Positions 44,785 to 54,333 are shown, counted from the first letter of the stretch. The stretch is DNA of 64,000 nucleotides from Rudanella lutea DSM 19387 (GCF_000383955.1 NZ_KB913013.1:4297694-4361693); one strand, 5' to 3'. Notes: generated by a model from the sequence alone, not told the origin. Numbers and translations: made by a program.

Positions 44785-46275
44785 TCAACTCAGAATGCCG
44801 TTTATCACCTTGCCGTGTACATCGGTCAGGCGGAACCGGCGGCCCTGATATTTGTAGGTCAGCTGCTCGTGGTCCACGCCCAGCAAATGCATCAGCGTAG
44901 CCTGAAAATCGTGCACATGTACGGGGTCTTTCACAATGTTGTAGCTGAAATCGTCGGTTTGGCCGTACGAGATGCCCGCTTTCACACCCGCGCCCGCCAT
45001 CCACATGGTAAAGCAGCGCGGATGGTGGTCGCGGCCGTAGTTGGTGGCCGACAGTTGCCCCTGTGAGTACACCGTCCGGCCGAACTCACCGCCCCACACC
45101 ACCAGGGTATCTTCGAGCAGTCCCCGCCGTTTCAGGTCGACAATGAGGGCGGCCGTAGCCCGGTCAATTTGCCCGCACTGGTGCTTCATGCCTTTGGGCA
45201 GGCCCCCGTGGTGGTCCCAACCCTGATGGTAGAGTTGCACAAAGCGCACGTCTTTTTCGAGCAGTTTACGGGCCAGCAGGCAGTTGGCCGCGTACGAGCC
45301 CTTGTCGCGGCTGCTGGGGCCGTAGAGGTCAAATACCTCGTCGGGCTCGCGGGTGGTGTCCATCACATCGGGCACCGACGTTTGCATCCGGTAGGCCATT
45401 TCGTACTGCGCAATCCGGGCGTTTACTTCGGGGTCGCCCCAGCTTTCGTTCTGCAACTGGTTGAGCTGAGTGAGGTAGGCCAGCATCTGTTGGCGGTCGG
45501 TGCCGTCGTAGCCTTCGGGGTTGTTCAGAAACAGAACCGGGTCTTTGCCCGACCGAAACTGCACGCCCTGATGCTCGGAGGGCAGAAATCCGTTGCCCCA
45601 TAGTCGGGCGTAAAGCGGCTGGTCTTTGGAGGCATCTTTCGACACCAGCACGATAAACGCGGGCAGGTTGTTGTTTTCGGAGCCAAGCCCGTAGCTCACC
45701 CACGACCCAATAGACGGCCGACCGGGCAACTGATGGCCCGTCTGAAAAAACGTGATGGCCGGGTCGTGGTTGATTTGCTCGGTGTACACCGACTTAATCA
45801 GGCACAGCTCATCGACCACCTGCGCCGTGTAGGGCAACAGCTCGCTTACCCAGGTCTGGTTTTTGCCGTATGGCTTGAACTGATACGCTGAGGGGGCAAT
45901 GGGCAAGGCGGCCTGATTGGCGCTCATGCCCGTGAGTCGCTGCCCTTTGCGTACCGAGTCGGGCAGGTTTTTGCCGAGCATCGACAGCAGTTTGGGCTTG
46001 TAATCGAACGTCTCAAACTGCGAGGGGCCACCCGCCATAAACAGATACACCACCCGCCTGGCTTTGGGCGCAATTTGCCCCAGCCGGGCCGAAATCTGGT
46101 TGGCCATTGCCTCGGCGGGGTTGGCCACCGCGCGACCGGTTAGCAATCCACTCAGGGCTACCGCGCCCAACCCCGAAGCCGTGCGGAGCAGAAAGTCCCG
46201 GCGGTCGAGCTTGCGGTTCAGGTCCGAGAAGTCGCCCCCGTTGGGTCGAAAAGGTTCGTCGTGATGATGTGCCAT
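44785..46275 (-). CDS. DUF1501 protein with twin-arginine signal
   Basis: Exported protein of 496 residues related to alkaline-phosphatase-fold sulfatases. The Tat motif is DRRDFLLRTAS (Arg25-Arg26). DUF1501 features include YLFMAGGPSQFETFDYKP near residue 75, INHDPAITFFQTGHQLPGRPSIGSWVSYGLGS, a QLYHQGWDHHGGLP motif and VVWGGEFGRT, with WDHH and GGEFGR probably binding metal as in the alkaline-phosphatase superfamily. Proteins of this family are almost always encoded beside a DUF1553 protein, as here 4 bases upstream. The pair is abundant in Planctomycetes, Verrucomicrobia and some Bacteroidota, and is associated with degradation of complex glycans, but its activity is not established. Confidence 0.92.
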   Translation of the reverse strand: MAHHHDEPFRPNGGDFSDLNRKLDRRDFLLRTASGLGAVALSGLLTGRAVANPAEAMANQISARLGQIAPKARRVVYLFMAGGPSQFETFDYKPKLLSMLGKNLPDSVRKGQRLTGMSANQAALPIAPSAYQFKPYGKNQTWVSELLPYTAQVVDELCLIKSVYTEQINHDPAITFFQTGHQLPGRPSIGSWVSYGLGSENNNLPAFIVLVSKDASKDQPLYARLWGNGFLPSEHQGVQFRSGKDPVLFLNNPEGYDGTDRQQMLAYLTQLNQLQNESWGDPEVNARIAQYEMAYRMQTSVPDVMDTTREPDEVFDLYGPSSRDKGSYAANCLLARKLLEKDVRFVQLYHQGWDHHGGLPKGMKHQCGQIDRATAALIVDLKRRGLLEDTLVVWGGEFGRTVYSQGQLSATNYGRDHHPRCFTMWMAGAGVKAGISYGQTDDFSYNIVKDPVHVHDFQATLMHLLGVDHEQLTYKYQGRRFRLTDVHGKVINGILS

Positions 46276-46279
46276 GGGG

Positions 46280-49200
46280 TTAACGTTTGGTCAGGGTGGC
46301 GTCGGAGTTTAGAATCGTGCTGGCTACTACGGCATAGGCTGCCACCCCAGCCGGGTCGAGCGACGGGTCGCGTCGGTGACGCCCGGTTTTAAGCCAGCCG
46401 GTTGTTTTGGCGGGGTTGGCCTTAAACTTCTCAAATTCGGTTTGCTGGAGTTTAAGCAGCAGAGCCAGCTCGCGCTCGGCGGGTGTGCGGCCCGTCAGGC
46501 GTCGGTGGGCATCGGTAATGGCCTGCCGGGCGTCGGGTTGCCGGGCCATGTGTTCGCCCAGAACCCCGGCAGCTTCAACAAACGTCGGATCGTTGAGCGT
46601 TACGAGGGCTTGCAGGGGCGTGTTGGTGCGTTGCCGCCGAACCACGCAGCTACTCCGCGACGGGGCATCAAACGTGCCCAGTGTTGGGTTGGGCACCGAC
46701 CGTTTCACCACTACATACAGGCTTCGGCGGTACACGGCATCGGTAGTGTCGGCCTTGTAAGTCATGCTGTTGATCTCCCAAAGGCCGTCGGGCTGGTAGG
46801 GTTTCACGCTTTTGCCGCCAAGTTTGGGATTCAGCAGGCCGCTCGCCATGAGGGCGTTGTCGCGGAGCATTTCGGCCGTGAGCCGGGTGGCGGGGCCGCG
46901 GGCCAGCAACCGGTTTTCGGGGTCACGCTCGCGCAGGCCGGCCAACGCCCGCGAATCCTGCCGGTACGTTGCCGACATCACCATCAGCTTCACCAGCCGT
47001 TTTACGTCCCAGTCGAAGTCCTGCGCGAAGGTTACGGCCAGCCAGTCGAGCAGTTCAGGGTGGCTGGGCAACTCGCCCTGATTGCCAAAGTCTTCGGTGG
47101 TTTTGACGAGGCCCGTGCCGAAGAAATTCTGCCAGTACCGATTCACGGCTACGCGGGCGGTGAGCGGGTGCCGGTTGTCGGTGAGCCACTGCGCCAGCCC
47201 CAGCCGGTTTTTAGGCAACGAAGCCGGAAACGCCAGAATCGACGCGGGCGTGTTCGGAAATACCTCCGGGCCGGGTAGGTCGTACTGCCCCCGGTTGAGC
47301 AGAAACGTTTTTTTCGGGCTGGGCATTTCCTGCATCACCATCAGTTCGGCAATGCGCCGGGTCGAGTCGCTGAAGGCCGTACGGCGTTGTTGCAGGGTTT
47401 GCCGGGCGGCCCGCACGTTGGTGTCTTCTACGGCAAGGTAGTACGCCAGCAGGGTGGCTTTGTCGGCCTCCGACAACTCGGCCGGGGCTTTGCCCGCCAG
47501 GTTAGCCCAGCTTGCTTTGCGGGCCAGCACCCGAATCTCAAATGGAGTAAGCGGGCGGTTGTACACCACCACATCGTCGACCTTGCCCCCCTTGAAACCG
47601 AGCCCCCGGTACCAGCCCCCAATTTGCAGGGCGGGCTCGTTCTTCTCGAAGAAAATGATGTCTTTGTAGAGCTGATCGATCACCGTTTCCATCGCCAGCT
47701 CAGCCCCGTCAAGGTAGAGCCGGAACCCCTCGGCCCGGCCCGACCCGTCGTAGGTCAGGGTGAGTTGCACCCATTTCTCGCGCGGTACGGGTTGGGTGCT
47801 CAGGCGCGTAATGGCGTTGGAGGGGGCCGTATGGGCCATTGTGATTTCGAGCCGGTTGTTTTTCAGCAGCAGGTGGTAGCCTTTGAAATTGTACAGCCGC
47901 TCGGCATTGCTTTTGTGGAAAATGACGCCCTCCTTAAACCCGTTCGGAAACCACGCCCGGATACCCACCGAAAACGGCTCCGACTTGCGAAACACACCCA
48001 CATCGCGCAGGTCGGCGTAGGAGTCGCCGTTTAGTAGCAGCACTTTTCCTTGTGGGGTAGTCTCAAAAACAGGGGTATCGGCCTCGCCCGCGTCGCGCTT
48101 TATCACGCCTTTCTGCTTAGGGTTAAGGCTGTTGCGCAGCGAGTCTTCAAACGGATAATATCCCTGCAAACCGGCCTGAGGTAAGGTTTCGGAAGCCAGT
48201 TTGCGGTAACTGCCCGACGCCAGCCACTCGCTAAAGCCCGTGAGAGCGTCGCGCTCAGCCCTGCCGACGGCGGCTTCCTGCTCGGTAATCCCCGACTGCA
48301 TAAACCGGATCAGGGCTTCTTCCTTGTCGGTTGGCAACAGTAAGGTGGGCGTGGGCAGGTCGTCGTTCCACGAAATTTGCCCGGCTTCCCGCACATTGTT
48401 GAAAAAGCTGTACAGCTCGTAGTAGTTCTTTTGGCTGATAGGGTCGTATTTGTGGTCGTGACAGCGCGCACACCCCACCGAAATCGCCATGAACGCATCG
48501 CCCAGGGTGTTGGTCCGGTCCATGACGTATTCAGTCTGGAATTCTTCTTCCACAATACCGCCTTCCATGTTTTGCGGATGCAGCCGGTTGAAGGCCGTAG
48601 CAATGAGCCTGTCGCGGTGGGCCGCCTTATCATCGTCGGGGCCCTTCATGAGGTCGCCGGCGAGTTGCTGATGCACAAACGTCCGGTACGATATATTGCG
48701 GTTGAACGCCCGAATAACCCAATCACGATAGGGCGACATGTCGCGCAGCCGGTCGACGGTGTAGCCATGCGAATCGGCAAACCGGGCCAAATCGAGCCAG
48801 TCGGTTGCCATTTTTTCCCCGTAGTGGGGTGAGGCCAAGAGCCGGTCGACCTGCTTTTCGTAGGCATCAGGGCTTTTGTCGGTCAGAAAACGGTCGATTT
48901 CGGCCGGGGTGGGGGGCAGTCCCGTCAGGTCGAGCGAAAGCCGCCGGAGCAGCAGCTCGCGGTTGGCTTCGGGGGCGGGTTGTAGTCCTTCCCGTTCGAG
49001 TCGGGCCAATACAAACCCGTCGATAGGGTTCACTACCCGGCCGGCAAGCGTGGCACTCAGGGTTGGCAGGGCTTTCTTCTGGGGCGTGACAAACGCCCAG
49101 TGTGGCTTGTAAACGGCCCCGTCTTTAATCCACTTGAGCAGCACGGCTTTCTCCTCGGCCGACAAACTCAGGTGCGACTCAGGCGTGGGCATTCGATAGT

Positions 49201-49534
49201 CGGGGTCGGTGCTCAGAATCCGGTGCACCACTTCGCTTTTGGCCCAGTTGCCGGGCTTGACAGCCACTTTGCCGGGACTTTCGGGCAGGGGGCCATACGC
49301 AGCCGAAGCCACATCGAGTCGCAGACCGGCCTTTTGCTTGGCCTTGTCGGGGCCGTGGCAGGCAAAGCACTTGTCCGACAACACCGGTTTTACGTGCTGG
49401 TTATAGTCCAGCTCAGCCGGTAATTTGGCGTAAGCAGAGGCTACGTCGGCGGGGAGTTTTACGTCGGTGCCGGGTGGCCCGGTGGGTATCCAGAGCGGCA
49501 CACTACCAAACAGAAAAAGGAAGAACCGAAGCAT
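46280..49534 (-). CDS. PSD1/DUF1549-DUF1553 cytochrome c protein with LamG-like domain
   Basis: Large exported protein of 1084 residues. The parts in order are signal peptide (MLRFFLFLFGSVPLW), a cytochrome c-like PSCyt1 domain with heme site CFACH at residues 56-60, DUF1549 (NPIDGFVLARLEREGLQP... ASPHYGEKMATDWLDLARFADSHGY), a second CARCH site (355-359) followed by DHKYDPISQKNYYELYSFF, a concanavalin/LamG-like insert (about 470-680, YYPFEDSLRN ... VVYNRPLTPFEI) and DUF1553 (NRLGLAQWLTDNRHPLTARVAVNRYWQNFFG ... RRSLYVVVKRSVPNPTLGTFDAP). Two potential hemes suggest electron transfer. It is the middle gene of a three-gene minus-strand operon. The biochemical function is unknown. Confidence 0.93.
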   Translation of the reverse strand: MLRFFLFLFGSVPLWIPTGPPGTDVKLPADVASAYAKLPAELDYNQHVKPVLSDKCFACHGPDKAKQKAGLRLDVASAAYGPLPESPGKVAVKPGNWAKSEVVHRILSTDPDYRMPTPESHLSLSAEEKAVLLKWIKDGAVYKPHWAFVTPQKKALPTLSATLAGRVVNPIDGFVLARLEREGLQPAPEANRELLLRRLSLDLTGLPPTPAEIDRFLTDKSPDAYEKQVDRLLASPHYGEKMATDWLDLARFADSHGYTVDRLRDMSPYRDWVIRAFNRNISYRTFVHQQLAGDLMKGPDDDKAAHRDRLIATAFNRLHPQNMEGGIVEEEFQTEYVMDRTNTLGDAFMAISVGCARCHDHKYDPISQKNYYELYSFFNNVREAGQISWNDDLPTPTLLLPTDKEEALIRFMQSGITEQEAAVGRAERDALTGFSEWLASGSYRKLASETLPQAGLQGYYPFEDSLRNSLNPKQKGVIKRDAGEADTPVFETTPQGKVLLLNGDSYADLRDVGVFRKSEPFSVGIRAWFPNGFKEGVIFHKSNAERLYNFKGYHLLLKNNRLEITMAHTAPSNAITRLSTQPVPREKWVQLTLTYDGSGRAEGFRLYLDGAELAMETVIDQLYKDIIFFEKNEPALQIGGWYRGLGFKGGKVDDVVVYNRPLTPFEIRVLARKASWANLAGKAPAELSEADKATLLAYYLAVEDTNVRAARQTLQQRRTAFSDSTRRIAELMVMQEMPSPKKTFLLNRGQYDLPGPEVFPNTPASILAFPASLPKNRLGLAQWLTDNRHPLTARVAVNRYWQNFFGTGLVKTTEDFGNQGELPSHPELLDWLAVTFAQDFDWDVKRLVKLMVMSATYRQDSRALAGLRERDPENRLLARGPATRLTAEMLRDNALMASGLLNPKLGGKSVKPYQPDGLWEINSMTYKADTTDAVYRRSLYVVVKRSVPNPTLGTFDAPSRSSCVVRRQRTNTPLQALVTLNDPTFVEAAGVLGEHMARQPDARQAITDAHRRLTGRTPAERELALLLKLQQTEFEKFKANPAKTTGWLKTGRHRRDPSLDPAGVAAYAVVASTILNSDATLTKR

Positions 49535-49549
49535 ACGTTTGTGTGGGTT

Positions 49550-51040
49550 TTAGAGCGCCTTGTTGGTATCGGGTTTGGCCAGCTGAAGCGTTCCGGTGTC
49601 AAGAATCAGGTCGGGTCGGGCTTTGCGAAGCCGTTCCACACCGGCCGGGGTGGTTTTGGTTTGCCACAGATACAGCACCTTCAGGTTGGGCAATTGCGCC
49701 AGTTGGGCCAGACCCGCGTCGGTCACGGCTGTACCGTATAGGTTTAACTGCTCCAGATGGGGCAGGGCCGACAAGTGCCCGAGGGCGGCATCGGTAATCG
49801 GGGTATTTTCGAGGTTGAGCCGGGTAAGGTTCGGAAACTGACGCAACGCCTGTATGTCGGCATCGCGTACGGGCTGATCGGAAAGCCGCAGCCGCATTAC
49901 CTGCTGACCCACGCCCGTGAGCGCATCGAGCAGACGGGGCTCAAAGGATTTGACGTTCACAAAATTGGCCGACAGGTAGGGGCTGCCGTCGGTGAGCCGG
50001 GTGAGGGTCACCTGTTCGGACCGGAGTTTTTCGAGCACGGCCGGGGCGGGTGCCGCCACAGGGTTGGTCAGCAATCGGGCCTCGACGCTTGCGGGTGGGC
50101 TCGCTACCGGGCTACCTGCCGGGGGGAGAGTATTGGCGGGCAGGGCGGGCAACTCATACACCGGGTTGGCGGGGAGGGCATCGGTAGCTGCGGCTACCAG
50201 GCCACTACCGGTTGCCGCCGGGGCAATGACTTCGATTTGTTCCTTGAACGAAGCCCCTGTTTGTATCCAGTGATGAATCAGGGCGATTTCGGCCCGGCTC
50301 AGTTGCAGCTTGCCTTTGGGGGGCATGTGCATATCGTCGCCTTCGGGCAGCAGCAGATAGGTAAACAGTTTACTTTTTTGCGGATTGCCGGGAGTCAGGA
50401 TTGAGCCATTTTTGCCGCCTTGCCGGATAAACGCTTCGGTGTCGAGCCGGAGGCCGCCTTTTTTCTTGCGTGATGAGTGGCAGCTGTAGCATTTGGTTTC
50501 GAGAACCGGCACCACGCGGTCGCGGTAGAGAAATGTACGCCGGATGGTGGGTTGCGCGGCTGTTGCGCCCGAATCCGTAGCGCGTATGGCCAGCTCGCCC
50601 ACCGCTGCCGATCCAGTTGAGTCCATGTTAGTGGGTGTATCAGCTACCGACTTTGCCCCCGGAAAGAGGTAATCTTCGCCGTGGGTGAGATTGCCGCCGT
50701 AGTGGCCCGCTACCGTCAGAAACAGCACGGTAGCTGTAGCCAGTACCGGCCGGTAGCGTCTCAGAAAATAGGTGAGCGCCCCAAAACCGGCCGTAGCCAG
50801 CCCGGTCCATTGATGCCGCTGCACCAGATCCGCATCGTACTCGCCCGACTGCGCCAGCATCCAGCCTGCACCACACGCCAGCAGGGCCGACCCCGCGCCC
50901 AACCCCCACGCCAGCGACTCGGCCGCTTCGACATCGACCGACCGCCACCGGCCAAACACCATCAGGGCACCCGCAAACAGGAGAATGCCAATGGGCAGGT
51001 GAACCAGCAACGGGTGCAAATGGGCAATAAAATCGAACAT
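49550..51040 (-). CDS. Membrane-anchored cytochrome c (PSCyt1) protein with leucine-rich repeats
   Basis: A 496-residue protein and first gene of the DUF1501/DUF1553 operon. The N-terminal membrane module MFDFIAHLHPLLVHLPIGILLFAGALMVF, with about four helices and conserved His residues, resembles DUF2231. A cytochrome c domain follows, with CYSCH at 184-188 and the distal MHMPPKGKLQLSRAEIALIHHWI, where Met may be the axial ligand. The last 120 residues contain leucine-rich repeats of the type LPNLTRLNLENTPITDAALGHL. I start at 51040; the open frame upstream adds 14 residues that do not fit. The arrangement suggests electron transfer from the other operon products to the membrane. Confidence 0.87.
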   Translation of the reverse strand: MFDFIAHLHPLLVHLPIGILLFAGALMVFGRWRSVDVEAAESLAWGLGAGSALLACGAGWMLAQSGEYDADLVQRHQWTGLATAGFGALTYFLRRYRPVLATATVLFLTVAGHYGGNLTHGEDYLFPGAKSVADTPTNMDSTGSAAVGELAIRATDSGATAAQPTIRRTFLYRDRVVPVLETKCYSCHSSRKKKGGLRLDTEAFIRQGGKNGSILTPGNPQKSKLFTYLLLPEGDDMHMPPKGKLQLSRAEIALIHHWIQTGASFKEQIEVIAPAATGSGLVAAATDALPANPVYELPALPANTLPPAGSPVASPPASVEARLLTNPVAAPAPAVLEKLRSEQVTLTRLTDGSPYLSANFVNVKSFEPRLLDALTGVGQQVMRLRLSDQPVRDADIQALRQFPNLTRLNLENTPITDAALGHLSALPHLEQLNLYGTAVTDAGLAQLAQLPNLKVLYLWQTKTTPAGVERLRKARPDLILDTGTLQLAKPDTNKAL

Positions 51041-51411
51041 GTGTATGGAACGTTTGCGGATATTAAGCGCCAATGAGGCCAAACTTACGTAAACTTAAGT
51101 TTTGGGCGTACGTGAGTAAAGTGCCCAATGAAGAAAGCATAAACCGGTGTTTGTTTTACCAGGCTGTCCGCCAATTTTCGTGCGAGAGGCCCATACACCA
51201 CGAGTGGCAGACGACTCCCTCTGAAGAGCGACACAGGTATTTTATATGAAAAAAACGTAGTGGTGAGAGGGCGATAATTGCCTGAATGCGAGAAGGTAAT
51301 GTTGGTTTGGGGTAATGGCGGGAAAGTCGATCGATTTAGTTTTTTGCTTACTTGGTGGTTAGACAAGGCTCTTTTTGCACTTAATTGCCCAATTGCCCAC
51401 TAACACATTCG
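51041..51411. other. Divergent intergenic region
   Basis: No gene that I can support. It contains the palindrome aaacttaagttt (51091-51102) and a promoter-like element for the cytochrome operon. A minus-strand open frame of 93 codons (51085-51366) has no recognisable features. Confidence 0.5.
51080..51087 (-). promoter_or_regulatory. Candidate -7 element of the cytochrome/DUF1553/DUF1501 operon
   Basis: On the minus strand TAAGTTTG fits TAnnTTTG and lies 39 bases before the start codon at 51040. A -33 TTTG is not evident. Confidence 0.4.
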
Positions 51412-51807
51412 ATGAGTACGATTAAGCGATTGCGTTACACGCCCACCACGGAACTACAAAAAACACTCGAACAAATAACCGATGAATTAGAACGACGCCG
51501 GAAACAGGCCGAAAGTTTACCCGACGAATTGCTGGTGCAGGATTTGCCTATTCGGGCCAACACCCGGAGCACGCTGTTTCGGGCTTATAAGCAGAACACA
51601 CAGGCCGGCTATTTGGTCGAAAAGACGCTGACACTTCGGGAGCTGATGCTGCAACTACCACCCGGTTACTGGCTAAAATTCAAGGAGGAGTCGCCCCGGT
51701 TGTTCGATGAATTTCGCGATGCCCTGCGGCAGAAAAAGATTTATATCAATCAGGTCATTTCGATTGATATGGCGTCGGTAAATGACGATGCATTTGCTCA
51801 GTTGTGA
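51412..51807 (+). CDS. Unknown 131-residue protein
   Basis: A small cytoplasmic protein that I do not recognise. The start at 51412 (MSTIKRLRYTPTTE) is preferred to 51385 because the nine extra codons look non-coding. Residues 14-40 form a charged, likely helical or coiled-coil region (LQKTLEQITDELERRRKQAE). Later segments are YLVEKTLTLRELMLQLPPGYWLKFKEESPRLFDEFRDAL and a final KKIYINQVISIDMASVNDDAFAQL. It is followed by a good terminator, which supports a real transcript of its own. No family motif, no neighbour link. Confidence 0.65.
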   Translation: MSTIKRLRYTPTTELQKTLEQITDELERRRKQAESLPDELLVQDLPIRANTRSTLFRAYKQNTQAGYLVEKTLTLRELMLQLPPGYWLKFKEESPRLFDEFRDALRQKKIYINQVISIDMASVNDDAFAQL

Positions 51808-51822
51808 TACGTATGACCAAAG

Positions 51823-51858
51823 AAAGCGCAAGCTGGGATGCCCCGGCTTGCGCTTTTT
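51823..51858 (+). terminator. Rho-independent terminator
   Basis: Arms aaagcgcaagc (51823-51833) and gcttgcgcttt (51846-51856) followed by T residues. It ends the 51412 gene. The remaining 265 bases to the next gene show nothing specific. Confidence 0.8.
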
Positions 51859-52123
51859 CGTATAAAATCATCTGAAAAGTCTCTGAGGCTACAATTCCAT
51901 CCGAAGTGTGGTTTGCTTACCTTACTATGGACAGTAAAACCTTGAAGCCTGTATAAGTAACTTTTACGTTTCGTTAACATTCTTTTGCTATCCCTCCGGT
52001 ACATCTCCGAACAAAGCCTGGTAGGTTTGCTGACCACCGCAATGCCGGGCACCGTAGAGACGGCCCCCGCCGTGCCGTGCTGCCGGTGCAGCCCAAATTC
52101 GTTGATACCAAAAAGGGAAAAAG

Positions 52124-53803
52124 ATGAACTACTTCCGCCTATACGCTCTGCTCGTACTGTCTGTTTGGCTTACTTCCTGCGGACAAAACCAGCCCAATAA
52201 AACACAGGAGTCCATCAAGACCGAAATCAAAGACATAGGTCCCAACCTGATGGTGCGTAATCTGAAAAAAGGCAGAGATGGCACCATTCTGATGGCGGGC
52301 CCCAACAATGCATCCTTTGGGGATGTGTTTCGGTACGATGCCCGCCTGCCCGACGAGCCGGGGAAATCGTTCACGAATCTTACCCGTAAACTGGGTCCGC
52401 ACCAATTCTGGGATGTTCTGGAAGATCGACGCGGCAACCTTTGGTTCACGTCTACGGATGCCGGCGTTTATTATGACAACGGCAAAACCATTCAACATTT
52501 TACCACGAAGGAGGGCCTCGCCAGTAATTCGGTTAGGTCTGTTTATGAAGATAAAGATGGTATTATCTGGTTCGGCACTGCCGACGGAATCAGTCGCTAC
52601 GACGGGAAATCATTTCGAAATTTCACCTCGCCAAACGCTCCCCTTTTTTATAAAGAAGGACATTGGAATCATGATATTCATACAATCTTAGAAGATAAAA
52701 CCGGGAAATTGTGGGTAGGCACAAGGGGCGACGCCTTTGTGTACGACGGGAAAACGTTTACCACGCTGACCCATAAAGGCGAGCCTTTTCTCGACGTTTG
52801 GAGCATAATCGAAGATCGAAAAGGTACCATTTGGCTGGGCGGTTACAATGGCTTTAGAGTAGGCCGGACCGGTGGTCTCTATCGTTACGACGGCCGGACT
52901 TTTACGAAGGTATCGGAGCGAGGGGCATATGCGATAATCGAAGATAAAAAAGGAAATATTTGGACGACGGGCCCCGTAAATCCGGCCAATTGGACGGTTC
53001 AGGCACTTTCCCGGTACGAGGCAACGTCGCTCCATAGTGATACCCCCATCGTTACCGAGATCAAGTCGGGAAAGGCTTTTTTTGGGCTTCTGGAAGCGAA
53101 CGATGGTAGTATTTGGTTTGGCGATGCGACCGGTGTGTATCGGTATGATGGAAGGACCATCACGGACTTTTACAATAAAGGGGGGCAGAAAAAATATAGC
53201 ATCGATCCGAAGCAAAGCGCTATCGTATGGAGAGGGTCTATGCTACTGGGTGGATGGGAAGGTACTACGTTTCGGGGCGATGGTAGCCGTACGGGCAACG
53301 TCGGTCTGAAAAAGGGAGAATTGACCATCGAATCGGATCGCCGGAGCGACCGTCATTTGGTGGGCGGTACTGTTGAAATCGACATGACGACCATTCAGGA
53401 AACGATGGACGATCAACGTCCACGCAACAAGTTGCCCTCCTTTTTTGATGTAAAGAAATTCCCCCTTTCTACGTTCACTATTACGAAGGTTGAGCCGGAG
53501 AATGGGGCAAGTGCAAACGTTCCAACGGATGGAAGTATTCGGGTCACAGCGGAAGGTAATCTGAACATTACGGGTAACCTGACTATTGAAGGGATCACGA
53601 AGGCAGTTACCGTTCGGGCAAAAATGCACTTCAAGGACGGAATGGACGGAACGGTCGAGCTAAATGGTGCGCTGACCATTGACCGAACCGAGTGGGGTAT
53701 CGATTCTGGCTCAGAAAAGTACTTTTTAAAGTCTGGTGATGGCACTATCTCCGACGACGTCAAGCTTTTTATCAAAATCGTAGCCAGGAAACATATGAGA
53801 TAA
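52124..53803 (+). CDS. Lipoprotein fusing a two-component-regulator-type propeller to a YceI domain
   Basis: A 559-residue outer-surface or periplasmic lipoprotein (lipobox LTSC, Cys19). Residues about 40-350 are blades of the beta-propeller common in hybrid two-component systems, with repeats such as VYEDKDGIIWFGTADGISRYDGKSF, ILEDKTGKLWVGT and IIEDRKGTIWLGGYNG. No kinase or receiver follows. Instead, residues about 355-559 are a YceI-like domain: YSIDPKQSAIVWRG at its start, TVEIDMTTI, FPLSTFTITKVEP, GNLTIEGITKAVTVRAKM and LTIDRTEWGIDSGS at its end. YceI proteins bind polyprenoid or fatty lipids in a beta barrel. The fusion suggests a ligand-sensing or lipid-binding role. It is flanked by a terminator and is a single-gene unit. 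Confidence 0.82.
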   Translation: MNYFRLYALLVLSVWLTSCGQNQPNKTQESIKTEIKDIGPNLMVRNLKKGRDGTILMAGPNNASFGDVFRYDARLPDEPGKSFTNLTRKLGPHQFWDVLEDRRGNLWFTSTDAGVYYDNGKTIQHFTTKEGLASNSVRSVYEDKDGIIWFGTADGISRYDGKSFRNFTSPNAPLFYKEGHWNHDIHTILEDKTGKLWVGTRGDAFVYDGKTFTTLTHKGEPFLDVWSIIEDRKGTIWLGGYNGFRVGRTGGLYRYDGRTFTKVSERGAYAIIEDKKGNIWTTGPVNPANWTVQALSRYEATSLHSDTPIVTEIKSGKAFFGLLEANDGSIWFGDATGVYRYDGRTITDFYNKGGQKKYSIDPKQSAIVWRGSMLLGGWEGTTFRGDGSRTGNVGLKKGELTIESDRRSDRHLVGGTVEIDMTTIQETMDDQRPRNKLPSFFDVKKFPLSTFTITKVEPENGASANVPTDGSIRVTAEGNLNITGNLTIEGITKAVTVRAKMHFKDGMDGTVELNGALTIDRTEWGIDSGSEKYFLKSGDGTISDDVKLFIKIVARKHMR

Positions 53804-53823
53804 TCTCTTTGTAAGGAGCAACA

Positions 53824-53857
53824 AAAAAGCCTCTCAGTTTGCACTGAGAGGCTTTTT
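53824..53857. terminator. Bidirectional rho-independent terminator
   Basis: Perfect 15-base arms aaaaagcctctcagt (53824-53838) and complement (53843-53857), with A run and T run on opposite sides. Between the YceI-fusion gene and the convergent XRE gene. Confidence 0.88.
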
Positions 53858-53981
53858 GAGCGGTGCGGACGGGACTGGGTGACTGTTTTGATTAACAGTT
53901 ACTTACAGAGGTTGTCCGTCGGGTGTATCAAGAATGTATCATGAGCGTGTGTAGCGGGATAGGTGGTGGCTTGTAGCCAGG

Positions 53982-54290
53982 CTAACGTGAGTTGATAGTA
54001 AAGTTGACCGATAGCGCTTTTTCCAATCGAGCAAACATATCGAAGTTCAGTATTCGGTTTCCCCGGAATAACTGCGTGATGTGACCGGTTGACGTACCTA
54101 AGGCTTCAGCCAGATCGTGTTTCGTCATGCCTCGTTCGTCCATTATCCGTTCTACTTCACTCATAAAGCGGAACGACAGCAGCTGAGCGGCATCATCGCG
54201 ACGTTCTTGGTCGGTTCGATTCTCGAACAAAACACTGAAAGTGGCTCTGATGGCTTGAACATTATTCCAATTCGTATCCATATTCAGCAA
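53982..54290 (-). CDS. XRE-family helix-turn-helix regulator
   Basis: A 102-residue DNA-binding protein. The helix-turn-helix is MTKHDLAEALGTSTGHITQLFRGN (about 54-77), preceded by a helical N-terminus with FRFMSEVERIMDERG. The start at 54290 or the Met three codons later (MDTNWNNV) are both possible. It is downstream of and codirectional with the DUF262/DUF1524 gene with a 43-base gap, a position typical of small regulators or antitoxin-like proteins of defence operons, so it may control that gene. Confidence 0.85.
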   Translation of the reverse strand: MLNMDTNWNNVQAIRATFSVLFENRTDQERRDDAAQLLSFRFMSEVERIMDERGMTKHDLAEALGTSTGHITQLFRGNRILNFDMFARLEKALSVNFTINSR

Positions 54291-54333
54291 CTTATTCGAT
54301 GATAATATTCTCGCGAAAGCGGTTTATTATTCC

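Noticed and set aside
44624-45004. N-terminal extension of the GH95 protein
   Set aside because: It would overlap the DUF1501 gene and a 24-base inverted repeat; the signal peptide at 44623 is a better start.
51085-51366. Minus-strand frame of 93 codons between the cytochrome operon and the 51412 gene
   Set aside because: No motif, lies across the probable promoter of the cytochrome operon and has no downstream partner.
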